Notes: generated by a model not told the origin, from the letters alone. A DNA stretch of 64,000 bases from Isoetes taiwanensis (GCA_021234155.1 JAJEKV010000048.1:2842841-2906840), one strand, 5' to 3'. Counted from the stretch's first letter, positions 1-11,772 are shown. A program made the numbers and translations.

Positions 1-296
1 TTTTCATTTTTCTTTATTGAATGCTTGAGTAAAAATTCAATTTAGATCCGTGTAAATCGGCTTGCAAAGTACGCTCAGGATGCCACAAAGATAGGCCTGG
101 AAGAAAAAGCGTGCCAACGATGAAGATGCATCAAGTTGGAAGAGAGCTTCAATGACATGGATATGACGAGTAAATGATCCTTCTTATCTATCTAGCTTAG
201 GTATTTTATAATTCATTGTGGTTTTTCTTTCTGAATGAGACTCTATAGATTAAAGGAATTCAAAATCTTCAGGTGCACATTGGAGAATACTTGTAT

Positions 297-547
297 TCTG
301 ACTTTTAAATGACACATATAAAAGAAACATGGCTTACTGAAAGATGATCATCAGCTTGATGGTCGTAAGCTAGCAATAATTGTTGCTCCATGAGACAATG
401 GTCCTTATGGCTACCATTATTCTGACTTCTAAAATGACACATATAAAAGAAGCATATGGCTTACTGAAAGATGGTCATCAGCTTGATGGTCGTAAGCTAG
501 CAATAATTGTTGCTCCATGAGACAATGGTCCTTATGGCTACCATTAT
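297..547. repeat. Tandem duplication, 124-bp unit, two copies
   Basis: The segment starting TCTGACTTTTAAATGACAC at 297 recurs at 421 as TCTGACTTCTAAAATGACAC. The two copies stay nearly identical through CAGCTTGATGGTCGTAAGC and GAGACAATGGTCCTTATGG. The offset is 124 bp with few substitutions, so the duplication looks recent. Confidence 0.85.
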
Positions 548-2329
548 TTGCTATCATTTTATGTAATTTTATCCAATCCAAGACAAATATAGTCAGTATT
601 TCTCGTGCAATTCAAACTCAAATTGATGTGCTTAATATGAGGTGCACAATACATTCTAGTGAAAAATAAGCTAATTAATAATTATGCTATATAAACAGTT
701 TCATGCACTGCCTATATAGTTTCTCCAAGGAAAATAAACTGCTCGCCCAGTAAGTTATGATATGACAGGCATTTGAAGGCAACATTGAATCATTTCAACG
801 AAGATGAAGTTTTTGAGCCCTCGGGGTGAACTTGTTGTTCCTAAACCAGAAGCATATAAACTTATATAACTTGGAGATGGCTCACAATTCAAGATGCCTT
901 TGAGTGTTTCAACGTAAAAATTATTTAAGTTTGCTAGCTGCAACTGCTTCTGTTCTATTGTGAACTTTACTGAGATTAATTTGCCACTAGATGCTCCCAC
1001 AGTATGTTTTTTGCCTTTAAAATCTATGGCAATAAGCACAAGAATAAATTTAGGTTGGTTTTTGGTGTGCAGACTCAACATGGGTTCCTAGTTCTCTGAT
1101 ACATCTATAGAAACTATTTTAGAGCATTTCAACAGGTTTGTCGATGTAAGAGGGTATGCAAATTCAGAAGAGTGGGAGTAGTTGCATCTTGATGATAATA
1201 CACAGGCACAATGGAAAGACCAGGGAGAAGAACTTGTGGCTTATTTGAGAAATTCCATCTTTATATTCTGAGGAATATTTTTCATTGGAAATTGATCTAT
1301 ATTCCATGCAGCATGCCCATTTTTTACCTTTCCAACAAATATAGCAAGCAAACTTGTCTCATTATCTAGACATTTGTGGAAGTTCATCTTGTAAGGGAAA
1401 TCTCTACCAGATTAGACTCCTTTTCTGAGGCACAAGAACTGGACAAAAAAAATGCAAAAGTTTGTTGTCAGATTGGGTAACTAAAAGCAGTAGTACATTT
1501 ACTAAAATCTGATCTAGTTTATTCAACTATAAATGTATAGATACTTAATGTATGTAGCAATTTACTTTCATTGAGTTGCAAACTAAAGATTGTTACTTAT
1601 AACTTGTGAGATATTTAAATTACTAGATGCGCTTGATAGCCTCCAACCAAAACACTCTTTCTGAAAAATTTGACACCACGTCAACATCATATAGACTCAG
1701 TGGATAATGTATCGGCACATGACTTGTATGCTTTACTATATCTAGCCATGACTTTCTCATCCAATTCATCTACGAGGTAGAGATACATATTAAGAAAGCA
1801 GAACTTATTTGTGCGTGGCTTCATGTGTTATGGTGCTATATGTTTAAAAGAGGTGACCAAGAAACTTGTGTTATGTTTCTCTGACCAATCGTTCAAATGC
1901 TTTTACACATAAAAAGAACTTTTAGATTGCATAATTTTGTACATGTTTTAGTTAGAAGACATACATTCTTTAGTCACCTGTTATAGAGCTTCTATGACAA
2001 GCTGAAATTTATTTGCTAGTTCATGCCCATAAGTTATCTGGAGTAGCTTATCTATGACTTTGTTCAATTAATTGTTTAAGTAGCCATTTGATTTACTTGC
2101 CACAATGTACCATATCCATCAAGTTTTAGAGTGTAATCTTCGTAGGAGAAAAGAAAAATTATTCAAGGACGTCAATCTATTCACCATCATATCATCAATA
2201 CTATATTGCATTACATTCCATGCATCACATAGAAGCCAATCTACTACCTAGCCGTGATACCTTGTGCCAGGAGCTGTTGGAGAAATGAATGTAGAGATTT
2301 ATGTTTTGGACAAATAAAAACAATGAAAG

Positions 2330-2700
2330 GGAACCAAAGCCTACAAACATGTCAAATGTGGATGGACAACAGGTGTACCTATTGAACCTGCATACATTGC
2401 TTTATAGATTAGTACTTCAACAATGTAAACATCTGCAAGGGCTTGTTAGACTGTCTGGCTAATATGGAGCAAGGATGGTAAAGCAGTTAGAGATAAAGCC
2501 AAAAGATTTACATTATCCCGGGGAAGCAAAACCTACAAATATGTCAAATGTGGATGGTTAACGGCTGATTAACTCTAGAACCTGCGTATGTTGCTCTGTA
2601 GAATATAGTACTCACTCGACAATATAACATCACAAGGCTTGTTAGTCTTTCTTCCTTAATGGAACAAGGATGGTAAGACAGTTAGATAGATAGTAATTAG
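2330..2700. repeat. Tandem duplication, ~193-bp unit
   Basis: CAAAGCCTACAAACATGTC near 2334 recurs as CAAAACCTACAAATATGTC near 2527. Both are followed by AAATGTGGATGG, then CTTGTTAG, then AACAAGGATGGTAA or AGCAAGGATGGTAA. The copies are more diverged than the pair at 297-547. The second ends in a short GATA-type microsatellite. Confidence 0.75.
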
Positions 2701-3339
2701 ATAGATAGATAGTAGTTAGAGACAAAGCCCATATTTTAGTTGTTCTGACTGCCTCTATGACTATACTTAAAATTAGTTTGTTGGTGTTGCTTCTCTTCCA
2801 GGTAACTATAGTTGTTCTAACTAAGACAAAACCTATCAGTCGTATAAGTGAAGGTTAGAACGTAGGCCATCAACATTTGGAGAAAATTATGTCCAAGAAA
2901 TTATCTGGTGAATCGAGATGTCAAATTGATTGACTTATAAGTTTGAAATGTATAAAGGATAATACTTAACATTTACTCCGTTGCAGCTTCTGAACCGCTT
3001 AAAGTAAGCACTTTATAGGGGACATTCAAAGTAACAAAGTAAAGGCACTAGTAGTAATCCCATCGATCCGAGCCATCGGATCGCCATTCTGGGAAGGGAC
3101 GAGCGCCTATATTAGGCCATTTCTGTTTTGGCTCGGTTCGGCCTCTTCTCACGGCAGACTCTTCTTATCCTCTCGTAGCTTCCCTCCCTTCCCGCCCGCT
3201 CACGGTGCGCATGCATCGTCTTTTCATTTGTATTTTTTTGTTGTTCATGCCTCTTTGTTGTTCTCCACACGTGAGTGTTGCTATTCTTATATTTACGTTC
3301 CATCGCCCTCCCCGCTTTGTTGTTCTCCACTATTTGGTG

Positions 3340-3490
3340 ATCTTTGTTTATTTCCACCTCGAGGGGTGTGGCATATTTTACATAATGGTTCTCCACCATT
3401 TGGGTGATGCTTTATCTTTGTTTATTTCCACCTCGAGGGTGATGCATATTTTACATAATGGTTCTCCACCCATTTGGGTGATGCTATCTT
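3340..3490. repeat. Tandem duplication, ~72-bp unit
   Basis: GTTTATTTCCACCTCGAGGG followed by CATATTTTACATAATGG and TTCTCCACC occurs twice in direct succession, first near 3347 and again near 3420. It lies inside the left arm of the inverted repeat pair and has no counterpart in the right arm. Confidence 0.75.
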
Positions 3491-3914
3491 TTTCATTTAT
3501 GTTCTTTTTTCCGGACCTTCTTAGTGCGACTTGTGTTTGTTTATTTTATCGAGCCATTTTCTTATGATTGTTCTTTTTGGGAGTTTTGTTGGTATTGCTT
3601 GCGAGGATTCAGCCCGTTTTTCTGCCGTCTGTTGGGGTCTTGCTCTATTTCGTTAAGCCATCACCCCTCTCCTTTGGTTCTCCATGGATACATGCGGGGA
3701 GCTTTTGCCGTTCTTGGGGAATTGGGCTTTCTATTTTGCGTTTAGCCATCAACTTCGTTTCTCTCGTTCTCCGGGCAACACATTCAAGGTTGTTGGCGAC
3801 CATTTCTCATTAGGGTTTTCCTCGAAACCCGAAGGGCGAGGTTTTTATCCCGATGAAGTTGTCGCCATTACCTTTTATTTTGCCTTGGCACATTTCTTTT
3901 AGGGGGTAGTCGAT

Positions 3915-4520
3915 ATTGTTCCTATGGGCTTTGTTGGTTTCATGCGAAAGTCGCGATTGCAAGAATGTCGTCGATTCGATTGTAGCGAATCGGCATTCTT
4001 CTCAAGGCGAACATGCATGCGCACCATCGTCGCATGCATGCATCGCATGCGTTTGGGGCGTTCTTCGGTTGGGCGTTTGCTGCTTATTGCGGAATTCTTC
4101 ATCGGCGTTTCATGTGGCTTCCTCTTCTCGGCGGTACCTTATTCTCTTTGAATTGTTTCGAGGCGGGGGGGGCTTCTTCCTGCTGGTTTGGCTAATTGGC
4201 GTTGCTCTGTACATCCTTCAGGCCTTTAGCTTTCATCCTGTGACCTTCGTCCTCGATCCTAGTTTGTTAAAGGAAGTCCTTTGGTATTGAGCTTTGTTGG
4301 TTTCATGCGAGTGCGGTTGCAAGAATGTCGTCGATTAGGTGTAGCGAATCGGCATTCTTTGCTCAAGGCGAGCATGCATGCATTGCATGCGTCGCATGCA
4401 TGCATCGCTATCGTTTTTGGGCGTTCTTCGGTTGGGCGTTTTGCTACTTATTTGGAATTCTTCATCGGCGTTTCATCGGTGCTTCCTCTTCTCTCCGTTA
4501 CCTTATTCTCTTTGAACCCA
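3915..4520. repeat. Direct duplication of ~360 bp inside the left arm
   Basis: GGGCTTTGTTGGTTTCATGCG (near 3926) and its relative near 4290 each continue through GCAAGAATGTCGTCGATT, AGCGAATCGGCATTCTT, a GCATGC-rich tract, and GGCGTTCTTCGGTTGGGCGTTT to a cttcatcggcgtttcat stretch. The copies differ by substitutions and small indels. This accounts for part of the extra length of this arm. Confidence 0.75.
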
Positions 4521-4751
4521 CCTCCCCCCTTTCTTTGTTTATTATATTTTGTACAAGTTTTTTTTTCATGTTTTTCCACCCGGTGGGTGATGCTTTTCTT
4601 CCGCCCACTGGGTGATGCTATTCTCTGGTATGTTTCTCGTTTGTTGTGTTGGTGATGTGCAGGTACAGGTTGGCGAGCGCCATCCGTTTTGACTTCTCCA
4701 TGCGGGGGTTTTTGGGAGCGATTCTATGCCTTACGTTTGTCTAAGCCCCTT

Positions 4752-4830
4752 GCCGAAGGCTTATCACTAGGGTTTTTCCTCGAAAACCCGAAAGGGCGGG
4801 ATTTTTTAATCCCGGTGATAAGCTTTCGGC
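4752..4830 (+). other. Three-stem hairpin module, copy 1
   Basis: GCCGAAGGCTTATCAC at 4752-4767 pairs with GTGATAAGCTTTCGGC at 4815-4830, with one G-T wobble if transcribed. Between them are two smaller hairpins: AGGGTTTTTCCTCGAAAACCC-type and GGGATTTTTTAATCCC. The same inner part occurs in the LINE 3' ends in this window, and the whole module recurs inverted at 19303-19379. Confidence 0.7.
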
Positions 4831-4984
4831 AGGTACATCAGCCACTCATCTATTAGCATTGTATTTGTTTTTGGGGTCCAAATGATATAATTGGATTTTC
4901 CCTTTATTTTTCGTGGGTAGTTCGCATGTGTGCGGCTATCCACTGTCCACCATTGTAGAAATCTGCTGAGATGAATGAGAAGCC

Positions 4985-7900
4985 GGCAGCTGGGCTTCTA
5001 GTTTATGCAGTTACGTATAGTATGTCTACATTCTCTTTAACAATCTCGTCCCTCGTTTGCCGCAGTATGTTTTCCTATTGGGGCCTTTTTTCATGGATTT
5101 ATGCATAGGGTATTTGTCTTCTGACAGCACCACACATTTCTCCTATGCTGCCTTGCACCAGACCTTAGCATTTTCATTCTCCTCATCTTGTTCCCCCTTT
5201 TTACATCCTTATGAACCTTCTTCGCTTTAGACTTCTTGTTGACAACATATGTCGGGTTGCACTTTGTCTTCTTTATGTCTATGCATTTTTACATTAAGTA
5301 TACGTAAGATTTTTCCTCCTTGCCTTTTTATCTCAGTTACTTGTTATTAGTTCTTGGCCACAGGTTCGGAAGGACTCATAGCCACATTCACGGACTTGGT
5401 CCGTAGCATTCTAATCCGAACTTTGGTCCAGAATCGTGATTCAAATAAGACAACTATCCACGGACATCCGGTCGGTGATTTGCATCCTATCATATATGCA
5501 TTATGCGTATTAGCGTGGTTTGTTTTGTCATCGCCTTGTTGCCGTTCTCGTTGGCATGGCGGAGCGCTTCCGCCGATTCGTCATCGTAGCGGTGTCCCTT
5601 CCTTTTCGTTGTTTTGTTCTCTAATGTGCTTCCTTTTTGGTCATTCTTGCTTCTTCGCGTCCCGTAGGGGCACTTCCTTAATTCGTCATCGGGGCGTGCT
5701 TTTCTTTTCATTGTTTTTTCTCTAATATCCTTTCCTTTTTGGTCATTGAGTGATATCGTCGTGGCGGTGCTTAGGCTCTTCTTCTTCAACCGTTTTCTCC
5801 CCGGCTCATTTCGCTCTGCTGGTTTTCGTCGTCAATGTAGTTTTTCTTCGCTTGAACGGACTCCCGGACCACTGGTTTCCTTTCTTCCCTTGCCGATTGC
5901 CTTCATTCGCATGCCCTGCCACTATCCTTCAGCGCCTTTCATCTCCAGCTACTCGTCAGGTGGCCCTCTTTTTAGTTCCTCTTTTTTTTTCTCTGCGTCT
6001 GTCCATTTGCTTCGGGAGTGGTGGCGGGAGTGTCTTCTTGCTATCGGCTTAAGCTGGAGGTTTTCGCGGCGACTAGGCTTATAGTTGAGGAAGTCCTTTG
6101 GTAGTCGGCCGGTTTTGTGTCTCTCGCGAGTCCCTTCCCAGAATATACAGTTGTAATCACATCAATTTCTTTGCTATTTCTAACGTTTAATAATTGTTGC
6201 AACAAGTTTATCTGATCTCTATATAGTTGAAGGGATTGACAACCAACAAGTACAAATGTTCTTTTGATGCTTACCATTGGCTCATTAATATGTATAACAT
6301 GATACCTCTACACTTATGGACTAGATCATAAACTTCAGCAAGAAATGAAATACTGGAGGGAAAATCTACAAAAAGAACGCCTTGCCTTTGGGGGGGAAAT
6401 TAATCCCACCACTAAAGCTTGAATCATATTTGCATGTTGCAAATAATTTGGATCTGGTTGTACAGGGCTGGGTGGGCTCCTTTAAAGGTTCTAGTGCAAG
6501 TCAATATGAGCGAGAGGAGTAGTATCTTGCTCATCTACAAAATTATAACATAGAAAGACATTTAAAATCATAAACTTGTTATTTCTATTTGAAAACTACT
6601 AAAGGAACTACATTCACCACTTCAAGTAATATTTTAGCCAATCCATGTGTCGCATGTGTCTGATTCCCTTTTAAAATTTTATGCAACTTAATCAGGAGTG
6701 GAACCAGAAGAATGTCTTGCACTTGTGCGTCATGTGAAAATGGAATTTTCAAGCTTGGAATTCTTAGGTTTGATGACAATTCGAATGCCTGATTATACCT
6801 CTACTCCAAAAAATATTAAAATAGCATATCACTTGAACATAGTGCTTTAGAGTTCTCAAATTGTATTGCTTTTCTATATTACATTAGCCAATTGGGGGGG
6901 AAGAGATGTGTTCAATATGAAATATAGATCCCTGAGGAAGACTTTCAACTATAAATGGGGATATCTGGTGATTTTGTAACAGTGAGTTGTTTCTATATCA
7001 AATATTGTTGTCAATATGTAAATGTCTATTGTTTGCATATTGTGATAGCTTGAAATAGGAAGCATAAACCTTAGAATTGGTTCAAGAATCTGTGGCGCTA
7101 AGAAATGCCATTTCTTAGCAAAAATGCAATAAAGTCAATAGATAATGAACCGTAATATAACTTATAAAAGTTTGAAACTTGGACATTTAATTGTCAAGCG
7201 TTAAGGATCCATCAATATTGTCTTGTTTTGAGGAATGATGTAAATATATTTTAGGATAACATTGACAAATTCGATGATAACATTGACAAATTGTTTCACC
7301 TCCTTGCTAATAATTAATTCCCTCGATGTATTTCTTTTTTTTTTTTTTTTTTTTTACCATGAATGTTTTTGGAACCAATAAGATGTTAATCAGTAATCAG
7401 CAAAGCAAAATGTGAAAAAACAAGCATCATGCATAAAGCTCGTCCATTCTGTTTAAATACTTTTGTATATCAACATGATAAAGCAAAGCCAGACCGTTGT
7501 TATGTAATGAGATCTGTAATGAAAATAGATCTTAATAACAAATTAAGAAATGAATCGTATACTTCAGAAAGAGAGAGCATTTTTTCCATCCACTTAGATT
7601 TTGTAAATTACAAAGTTAAATGTAGCTCATAAAAGCCACAAATGACTTGGCGCAATTTATGCCTAGTGTTTTGGCTCATCTCCAGACTCTATATGATCAA
7701 ATTCTCCAATGATGTCAATCATCTGTATAATCGAACTCCCAAATGTTGTCAACCACAACTTGTGCGTAACTATCTCCTGTGTACCTTGAGGAGCACATAA
7801 GATTCTAATAACAACATGAAAATTGGCTCGCTCGTTTCGCCTTCGGAATTGAAAACGGCATCCTGATTCTGTTCAAGAGGTCATAAGCAAGTAATCCGAA

Positions 7901-8835
7901 GGTAAATCATCTGCGACCCAGTTACCGTGTTGTGGCGGCCTAGAACTGGGTCGCTAATTCTAAGGCCCCTCCCAGTTCTCGCTAGTCGCAGGACCTCCTG
8001 GAATCCACTCCCTAGTTTCCATGTCACCATACTTCTTGCTAAGCATGTAAAGCCTTCTATTAAGCATATAAAGTGAACATCTCATAACCCCACTAACATG
8101 GTCCATAATTTGGAAAAGAAACAAAATTAATTTGAGCTAAATTTCAAATGGTTTTGGCAATTTAGTTTGGTCAAGGTTGCTTTTCTTGGCTATATTTCGC
8201 CCAGAATCATATGGTATGTGAAGCCTTGTATTTAGGGGCATAGGTATTTTGATTTTAGGGAAGCTTTACGTGGGCCAATTTTCTAGGATGTTATTTTGTA
8301 TGGTATGGTTTTTGAGCTGGCAATAGGAGCGTTTTGATATAACTGTAAATGCCACTATAATAATTAACAAAAATATGTAATAGATGTAAACGTGTCTTGC
8401 ACAAAACAAACTTCTTTCATATGCCTAGTGACCGTGTCACTTGAAATGTTGTTGTACGTATAAATGTGGCTTAAGCCAAAAACTAACTTCATGCTCCCCT
8501 AAACACAAAAAGTTACATCAAGCGTCTAGCTTGGCGATGCAATTTAACCATATGTCCCTACTTTGATGTAGCCATCTACGCGCACAATTTATTTAGCCCA
8601 ACAACTACAATATGTTAATTGCTATGAATAATGCTGCACCACAGAGATTGCTTCTATAATATCAAGCCATTTGAAGCTCCTCTCACAATTTACAACAGGC
8701 ATAGATATAGATCATTTATGATTACTAGAAATCGAATTAGCTTTATCTATCATTCTCCCACCATGCATGCCTTTTCACTTTTATGCCCATTCCTTATGCT
8801 CGTCCCTTCTAAGGCTTTGGCCTTCCTCCCAGCAA
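4985..8835. other. Intergenic stretch, no gene recognised
   Basis: Pyrimidine-rich to about 6.1 kb, then AT-rich. It contains a duplication (listed separately), a run of 21 T at 7335-7355, and only short motif-free frames. A GC-richer patch near 7900-8000 contains ACTGGGTC sequences in both orientations, but I could not assign it. Confidence 0.45.
5575..5750. repeat. Tandem duplication, ~106-bp unit
   Basis: ATTCGTCATCGTAGCGGTG near 5577 and ATTCGTCATCGGGGCGTGC near 5682 both continue through TTTTC-rich sequence, a TTCTCTAATRT stretch and CCTTTTTGGTCATT. The copies differ by several substitutions. The open frames over this stretch are composition artefacts of the pyrimidine-rich strand. Confidence 0.7.
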
Positions 8836-9143
8836 TGTTGGAAAACGTATCAACTATGTACTGATACAAACCTGCAGTACAGAGTGAGCCAAAGCGAAAG
8901 CAAGAATGGAAGAGACACAATAGGGATAGAATAGGAACAATCTGGATGTTCTCTGTATTGCATGTAATCTATAAATACATGGAATAAATGGCACTGAAAG
9001 GCCAACAGCCGGAAACAGAAGGCCAAAGGCCAGAGATGTACATGATGTATTTCAGTATATCTAATGTACTCTAATGTACATCAATGTATCTAATGTACGT
9101 CAATGTATCTAATGTACTCTAATGTACAGCTTGAATTCTAACA
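8836..9143 (-). repeat. 3' LTR of the copia fragment
   Basis: On the minus strand it starts TGTTAGAATT directly after the polypurine tract and ends GTTTTCCAACA, giving TG..CA ends with a short imperfect terminal inverted repeat (TGTTAGAA and TTCCAACA). An internal satellite-like stretch alternates TCTAATGTAC with TCAATGTA (9058-9128). No second LTR is present, so the outer boundary is inferred from the TG..CA rule. Confidence 0.65.
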
Positions 9144-10205
9144 CTTCCCTTTCAAGCTGGACAATCTAAAGCTACTACAAAGTTATAACACCAAGTGCTG
9201 ATCTAAACTGTACAAACTTTTGTGTGCCTAGTGGCTTAGTAAAGATGTCTGCAACCATTGCACCAGTGGGCGAATACATTAATGGAATGATTTCTTTCTC
9301 CACCAGATCATGGACATAATGATAATGAATTGGAATGTGCTTTGTCTGAGGATGATGTCCTGGTCGCTCTGCCATTTTCATGCAACTTTGGTTCATAAAC
9401 ATGAATAGGCTGCTGCACAGAAATACCAACATCATTAAGCAAGTGGTCATACTAAATAAGATCTGCAACTCCAATAGATAAGGCAATGTATTCAGCCTCT
9501 GCTGAAGATCGTGCTACAACAGATTGTTTTTTGCTTATCCACCCTACCGCACCTCCGTAAAACATGCATGTGCTACCTGTAGTGGAATGAGAATCCTTGT
9601 TATTGCCCCAACTTGGATCAGTAAATGCATGAAGACTTGCTGATCCCTTATCACAATAACAGATCCCATACTCTTTTATTCCTTGAAAATTTTGCTGGCT
9701 GCCAATGCTTTAACTCATAACAGTGGTTAAACTGACTCAACGCAATCACAGCAAAACAAAGATCAGGTCGTATTATGGTCATGAGATACATCAAATTCCC
9801 AACAAGTTGCCTATATGGTAGAGAAGATGATTGCGCATTGTCGCAAATAGGTTCATCTTCAAACAATTTGGCTACCTTCCATTGGCGTGGAAACAGGCTT
9901 ACAATCTGTCATGCAAAATTGCCCAAGCAAAAATTCGGCATACCGAGGCTGGTTGATATGAATTAGCCTCTTCTCCCATCACGATGTATCTGCATACCCA
10001 AGAAAGAGCTAGCCGCACCCAAATATTTCATCTTAAACCTACTGGCTAGTTTAGATTTAAGTGCTTGAACATCAAGAAGATTGCTGCCCATTGCAAGCAT
10101 ATCATCCACATATAGCTCTAAAATCAAATACATACCTCCCATGCACTTGATGTAGACATTAGAATCTGTTGTAGCAACTTGAAATCCTTCATGCTTAAGT
10201 ACATC
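8836..10205 (-). mobile_element. Ty1/copia retrotransposon fragment (RT end, RNase H, 3' LTR)
   Basis: Read on the minus strand, the order is: a reverse transcriptase segment with LYVDDMLAMG (the YVDD catalytic motif at 10101-10112), then YRQLVGNLMYLM and RPDLCFAV (9775-9820), typical of the copia RT-RNase H junction. RNase H/C-terminal signatures follow: HHPQTKHIPIHYHYV, VADIFTKPLG and ALGVITL (9180-9350). A purine-rich tract GAAAGGGAAG (9144-9153) comes next, then an LTR starting TGTTAGAATTC. Stops and frameshifts interrupt the frame, so this is a dead remnant. The upstream part (gag, protease, integrase, 5' LTR) is missing; the element breaks off at the CTAT microsatellite near 10.2 kb. 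Family assignment is firm. The exact 5' break is approximate. Confidence 0.88.
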
Positions 10206-10218
10206 ATCAAACTTCTTG

Positions 10219-10235
10219 TATATCTATCTATCTAC

Positions 10236-10268
<33 letters not shown>

Positions 10269-10286
10269 ATATCTATCTATATCTAT
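10219..10286. repeat. CTAT microsatellite
   Basis: An almost uninterrupted run of CTAT with two or three irregular units. It sits exactly where the copia fragment breaks off, so it may mark the rearrangement point. Confidence 0.9.
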
Positions 10287-10314
10287 GTTCTTATGTTTGT
10301 CGCGCTTATCCGAC

Positions 10315-10700
10315 CGTCCGTTCGAGATCCGACGGCCCACGTGGCTTTGGGACGTATCCTACGGCCCAGATGGCTTGGGAGTTTATATATAATTCGTATA
10401 GACGCGATCCTACGGTCCAGGTTGATTTGATCCTGATCGTCGGTCCGAGATCCTGCGGCTCACGTTGCTTTGGGACACATCCTACGGTGCACATGGCTTT
10501 GGGAATTATATGTAATCGATCCTACGGTCTAAGTTGATCGATCTTGATCGTCGATCCAGGATCTTACGGCTCACGTGGCTTAGCACATATCCTACGGTGC
10601 ACATGACTTTGGGAATTATATGTAATAGATCCTATGGCTTATGTTGCGTGAGATCTTGACCCTTGATCGAGTCCAAGATCCTACGGCCCAAGTTGAATGC
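10315..10700. repeat. ~115-bp tandem repeat, about 3.3 copies
   Basis: The phrase GATCCGACGGCCCACGTGG at 10326 recurs as GATCCTGCGGCTCACGTTG (10448), GATCTTACGGCTCACGTGG (10560) and GATCCTACGGCCCAAGTTG (10676). Each is followed by a second TATCCTACGG phrase and a GGGAATTATATGTAAT-type linker. Offsets are about 122, 112 and 116 bp. CACGTG (G-box-like) sites recur in the units. Confidence 0.8.
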
Positions 10701-10734
10701 TCATCCCTTAGGAAAAGGCTTTTTAAAATTTTTA

Positions 10735-10806
10735 TGTTGTGTGGGGGATTCGAACCCTGGCCATTGACCCCCCAACCCCCCATTCTAACCACTAGACCAA
10801 GCATTA
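10735..10806 (-). repeat. tRNA-derived SINE or tRNA pseudogene
   Basis: On the minus strand TGGTCTAGTGG (10789-10799) is a good RNA polymerase III A box and GGTTCGAATCC (10746-10756) is a consensus B box, 32 bases apart. The flanks cannot form an acceptor stem (TAATGCT upstream does not pair with the sequence downstream of the T arm), and the middle is a G-run with no anticodon arm. A working tRNA is therefore unlikely. Sequence after the B box becomes A/T-rich. Confidence 0.7.
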
Positions 10807-10877
10807 ATTCCATAAACAATTTATGTTTCAAATATACTTAAGGGTAATATTCACATTAGATAAAATAGACTATAACA

Positions 10878-10957
10878 TTCTAGCTAGTTCAAGAAGGTTC
10901 TAGAATGTTCTAGAAGGCTCTAGAAAGTTCTAGAATCTTCTAAAAAGTTCTAGAACA
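10878..10957. repeat. Eight-unit 10-bp array matching heat-shock elements
   Basis: Eight consecutive 10-bp units follow the pattern TTCTAGAANN: TTCTAGCTAG, TTCAAGAAGG, TTCTAGAATG, TTCTAGAAGG, CTCTAGAAAG, TTCTAGAATC, TTCTAAAAAG, TTCTAGAACA. Alternating TTC and GAA at 5-bp spacing is the heat-shock-factor consensus. The array is about 1 kb upstream of the ORF at 11947. It may simply be a satellite that happens to match. Confidence 0.8.
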
Positions 10958-11530
10958 TAAGAGAATCTAGGGGGGATCTAAGAAAATTCTTCCAGAAAGT
11001 TCCAAATTGTTCTAATGAGCTTTAGAATGTTTTAGAATGTAGGGGAATCTACGGGAATGTAAGGAAATCTAGGGAAATACTTCCAGAAAGTTCTAGAATA
11101 TATTGAAAGTCTTAGAATGTTCCAGAAAGTCTTAGAATAAAAAGTTATAGAATGTAAAGGAATCCAGCAGAATCTAATAGAATGTAAGAAAAATCTTATA
11201 AAATGTAAGAGAATCTAGGAAAATATGTACAAGCCTAAGGGAATCTCTTAAAATCTGGGGGATCTAAAGGAATCTTCATAAAATCTAAGGGAATCTTTAT
11301 AGAATCTCTTTGAATCTCATGTAGTGTAAGGGAACCTAGGGCAATCTCATAAAATCTAAATGAATCTAAGAGAATCTAAGGGGATCTTCATAGGATCTTG
11401 GAGAATCTAGGGAAATCTAATAGAATCTAGAGGGACTCTTATAAAATTTAGAGAAAGGCTCACGAACCCTCTAAGAGAACCTTGGTAGAATCTTAGAGAA
11501 TCTATCAAGAGATTCTTTTACAAGAACTTG
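10958..11530. repeat. Degenerate short tandem repeat field (GAATCTA-type)
   Basis: About 570 bp of drifting 9-11-bp units such as GGGAATCTA, AGAATCTAA and TTAGAATGT, continuous with the ordered 10-bp array just before it. The decay from left to right suggests one ancestral microsatellite-like expansion. There is no coding potential. Confidence 0.7.
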
Positions 11531-11736
11531 CACGTAGGAACATGCTAAAACTCGAACATGCACCGTAGGACGCATTAAATTTCTTGTATATATATATAGA
11601 TTATAAAATGATTGCTAAGGAGCAATTTACATAAACAAGATATGTAAACAATGAAAAGATCCAATCCATCTCACAAGAAAGCTTCAATTTATTGTAATTT
11701 AATGCGTTACTAATGGATTGATGCTATCTTTCTTAT

Positions 11737-11772
11737 GGGTGTAAATATGGTAATGCTACCCAAAAAAACACC
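11737..11772 (+). promoter_or_regulatory. Upstream element shared with the gene at 18.6 kb (copy A)
   Basis: GGGTGTAAATATG, then GTAATGCTACCC, an A run, and CACC. Apart from one substitution and a small change near the A run, it is the same as 18978-19011 read on the minus strand. This copy lies 210 bp upstream of the ATG at 11947. It could be a promoter element or a remnant of a dispersed repeat. Confidence 0.5.

Larger units (their letters stand above)
1..3053. other. AT-rich intergenic stretch, no gene recognised
   Basis: Short open frames occur on both strands, the longest about 108 codons on the minus strand near 755-1081, but none shows a family motif, convincing splice sites or a plausible protein composition. 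The visible structure consists of two tandem duplications, listed separately. I see no RNA gene here. Confidence 0.5.
3054..4984 (+). repeat. Left arm of a large inverted repeat pair
   Basis: The first 30 bases (3054-3083) are the exact reverse complement of 19782-19811. The segment from about 4340 to 4984 matches 19156-19760 in reverse complement with small indels, including GCATGC-rich tracts, a TGTTGGTGATGTGCAG stretch that resembles a splice acceptor, a hairpin module, and the closing ATGAATGAGAAGCC. This copy is longer than the other because of internal duplications. No protein motif was recognised in its many short open frames. It is probably a dispersed mobile family with two copies in opposite orientation. 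Confidence 0.75.

Noticed and set aside
755-1081. 108-codon minus-strand ORF
   Set aside because: Single isolated frame with no motif or splice evidence in repeat-rich DNA.
3205-4655. Protein genes in the many open frames of 3.2-4.7 kb
   Set aside because: Overlapping frames on a pyrimidine-rich strand that follow internal duplications of a repeat; no motifs.
10735-10806. Functional tRNA gene
   Set aside because: Good A and B boxes, but no pairing acceptor stem and a G-run in place of the anticodon arm.
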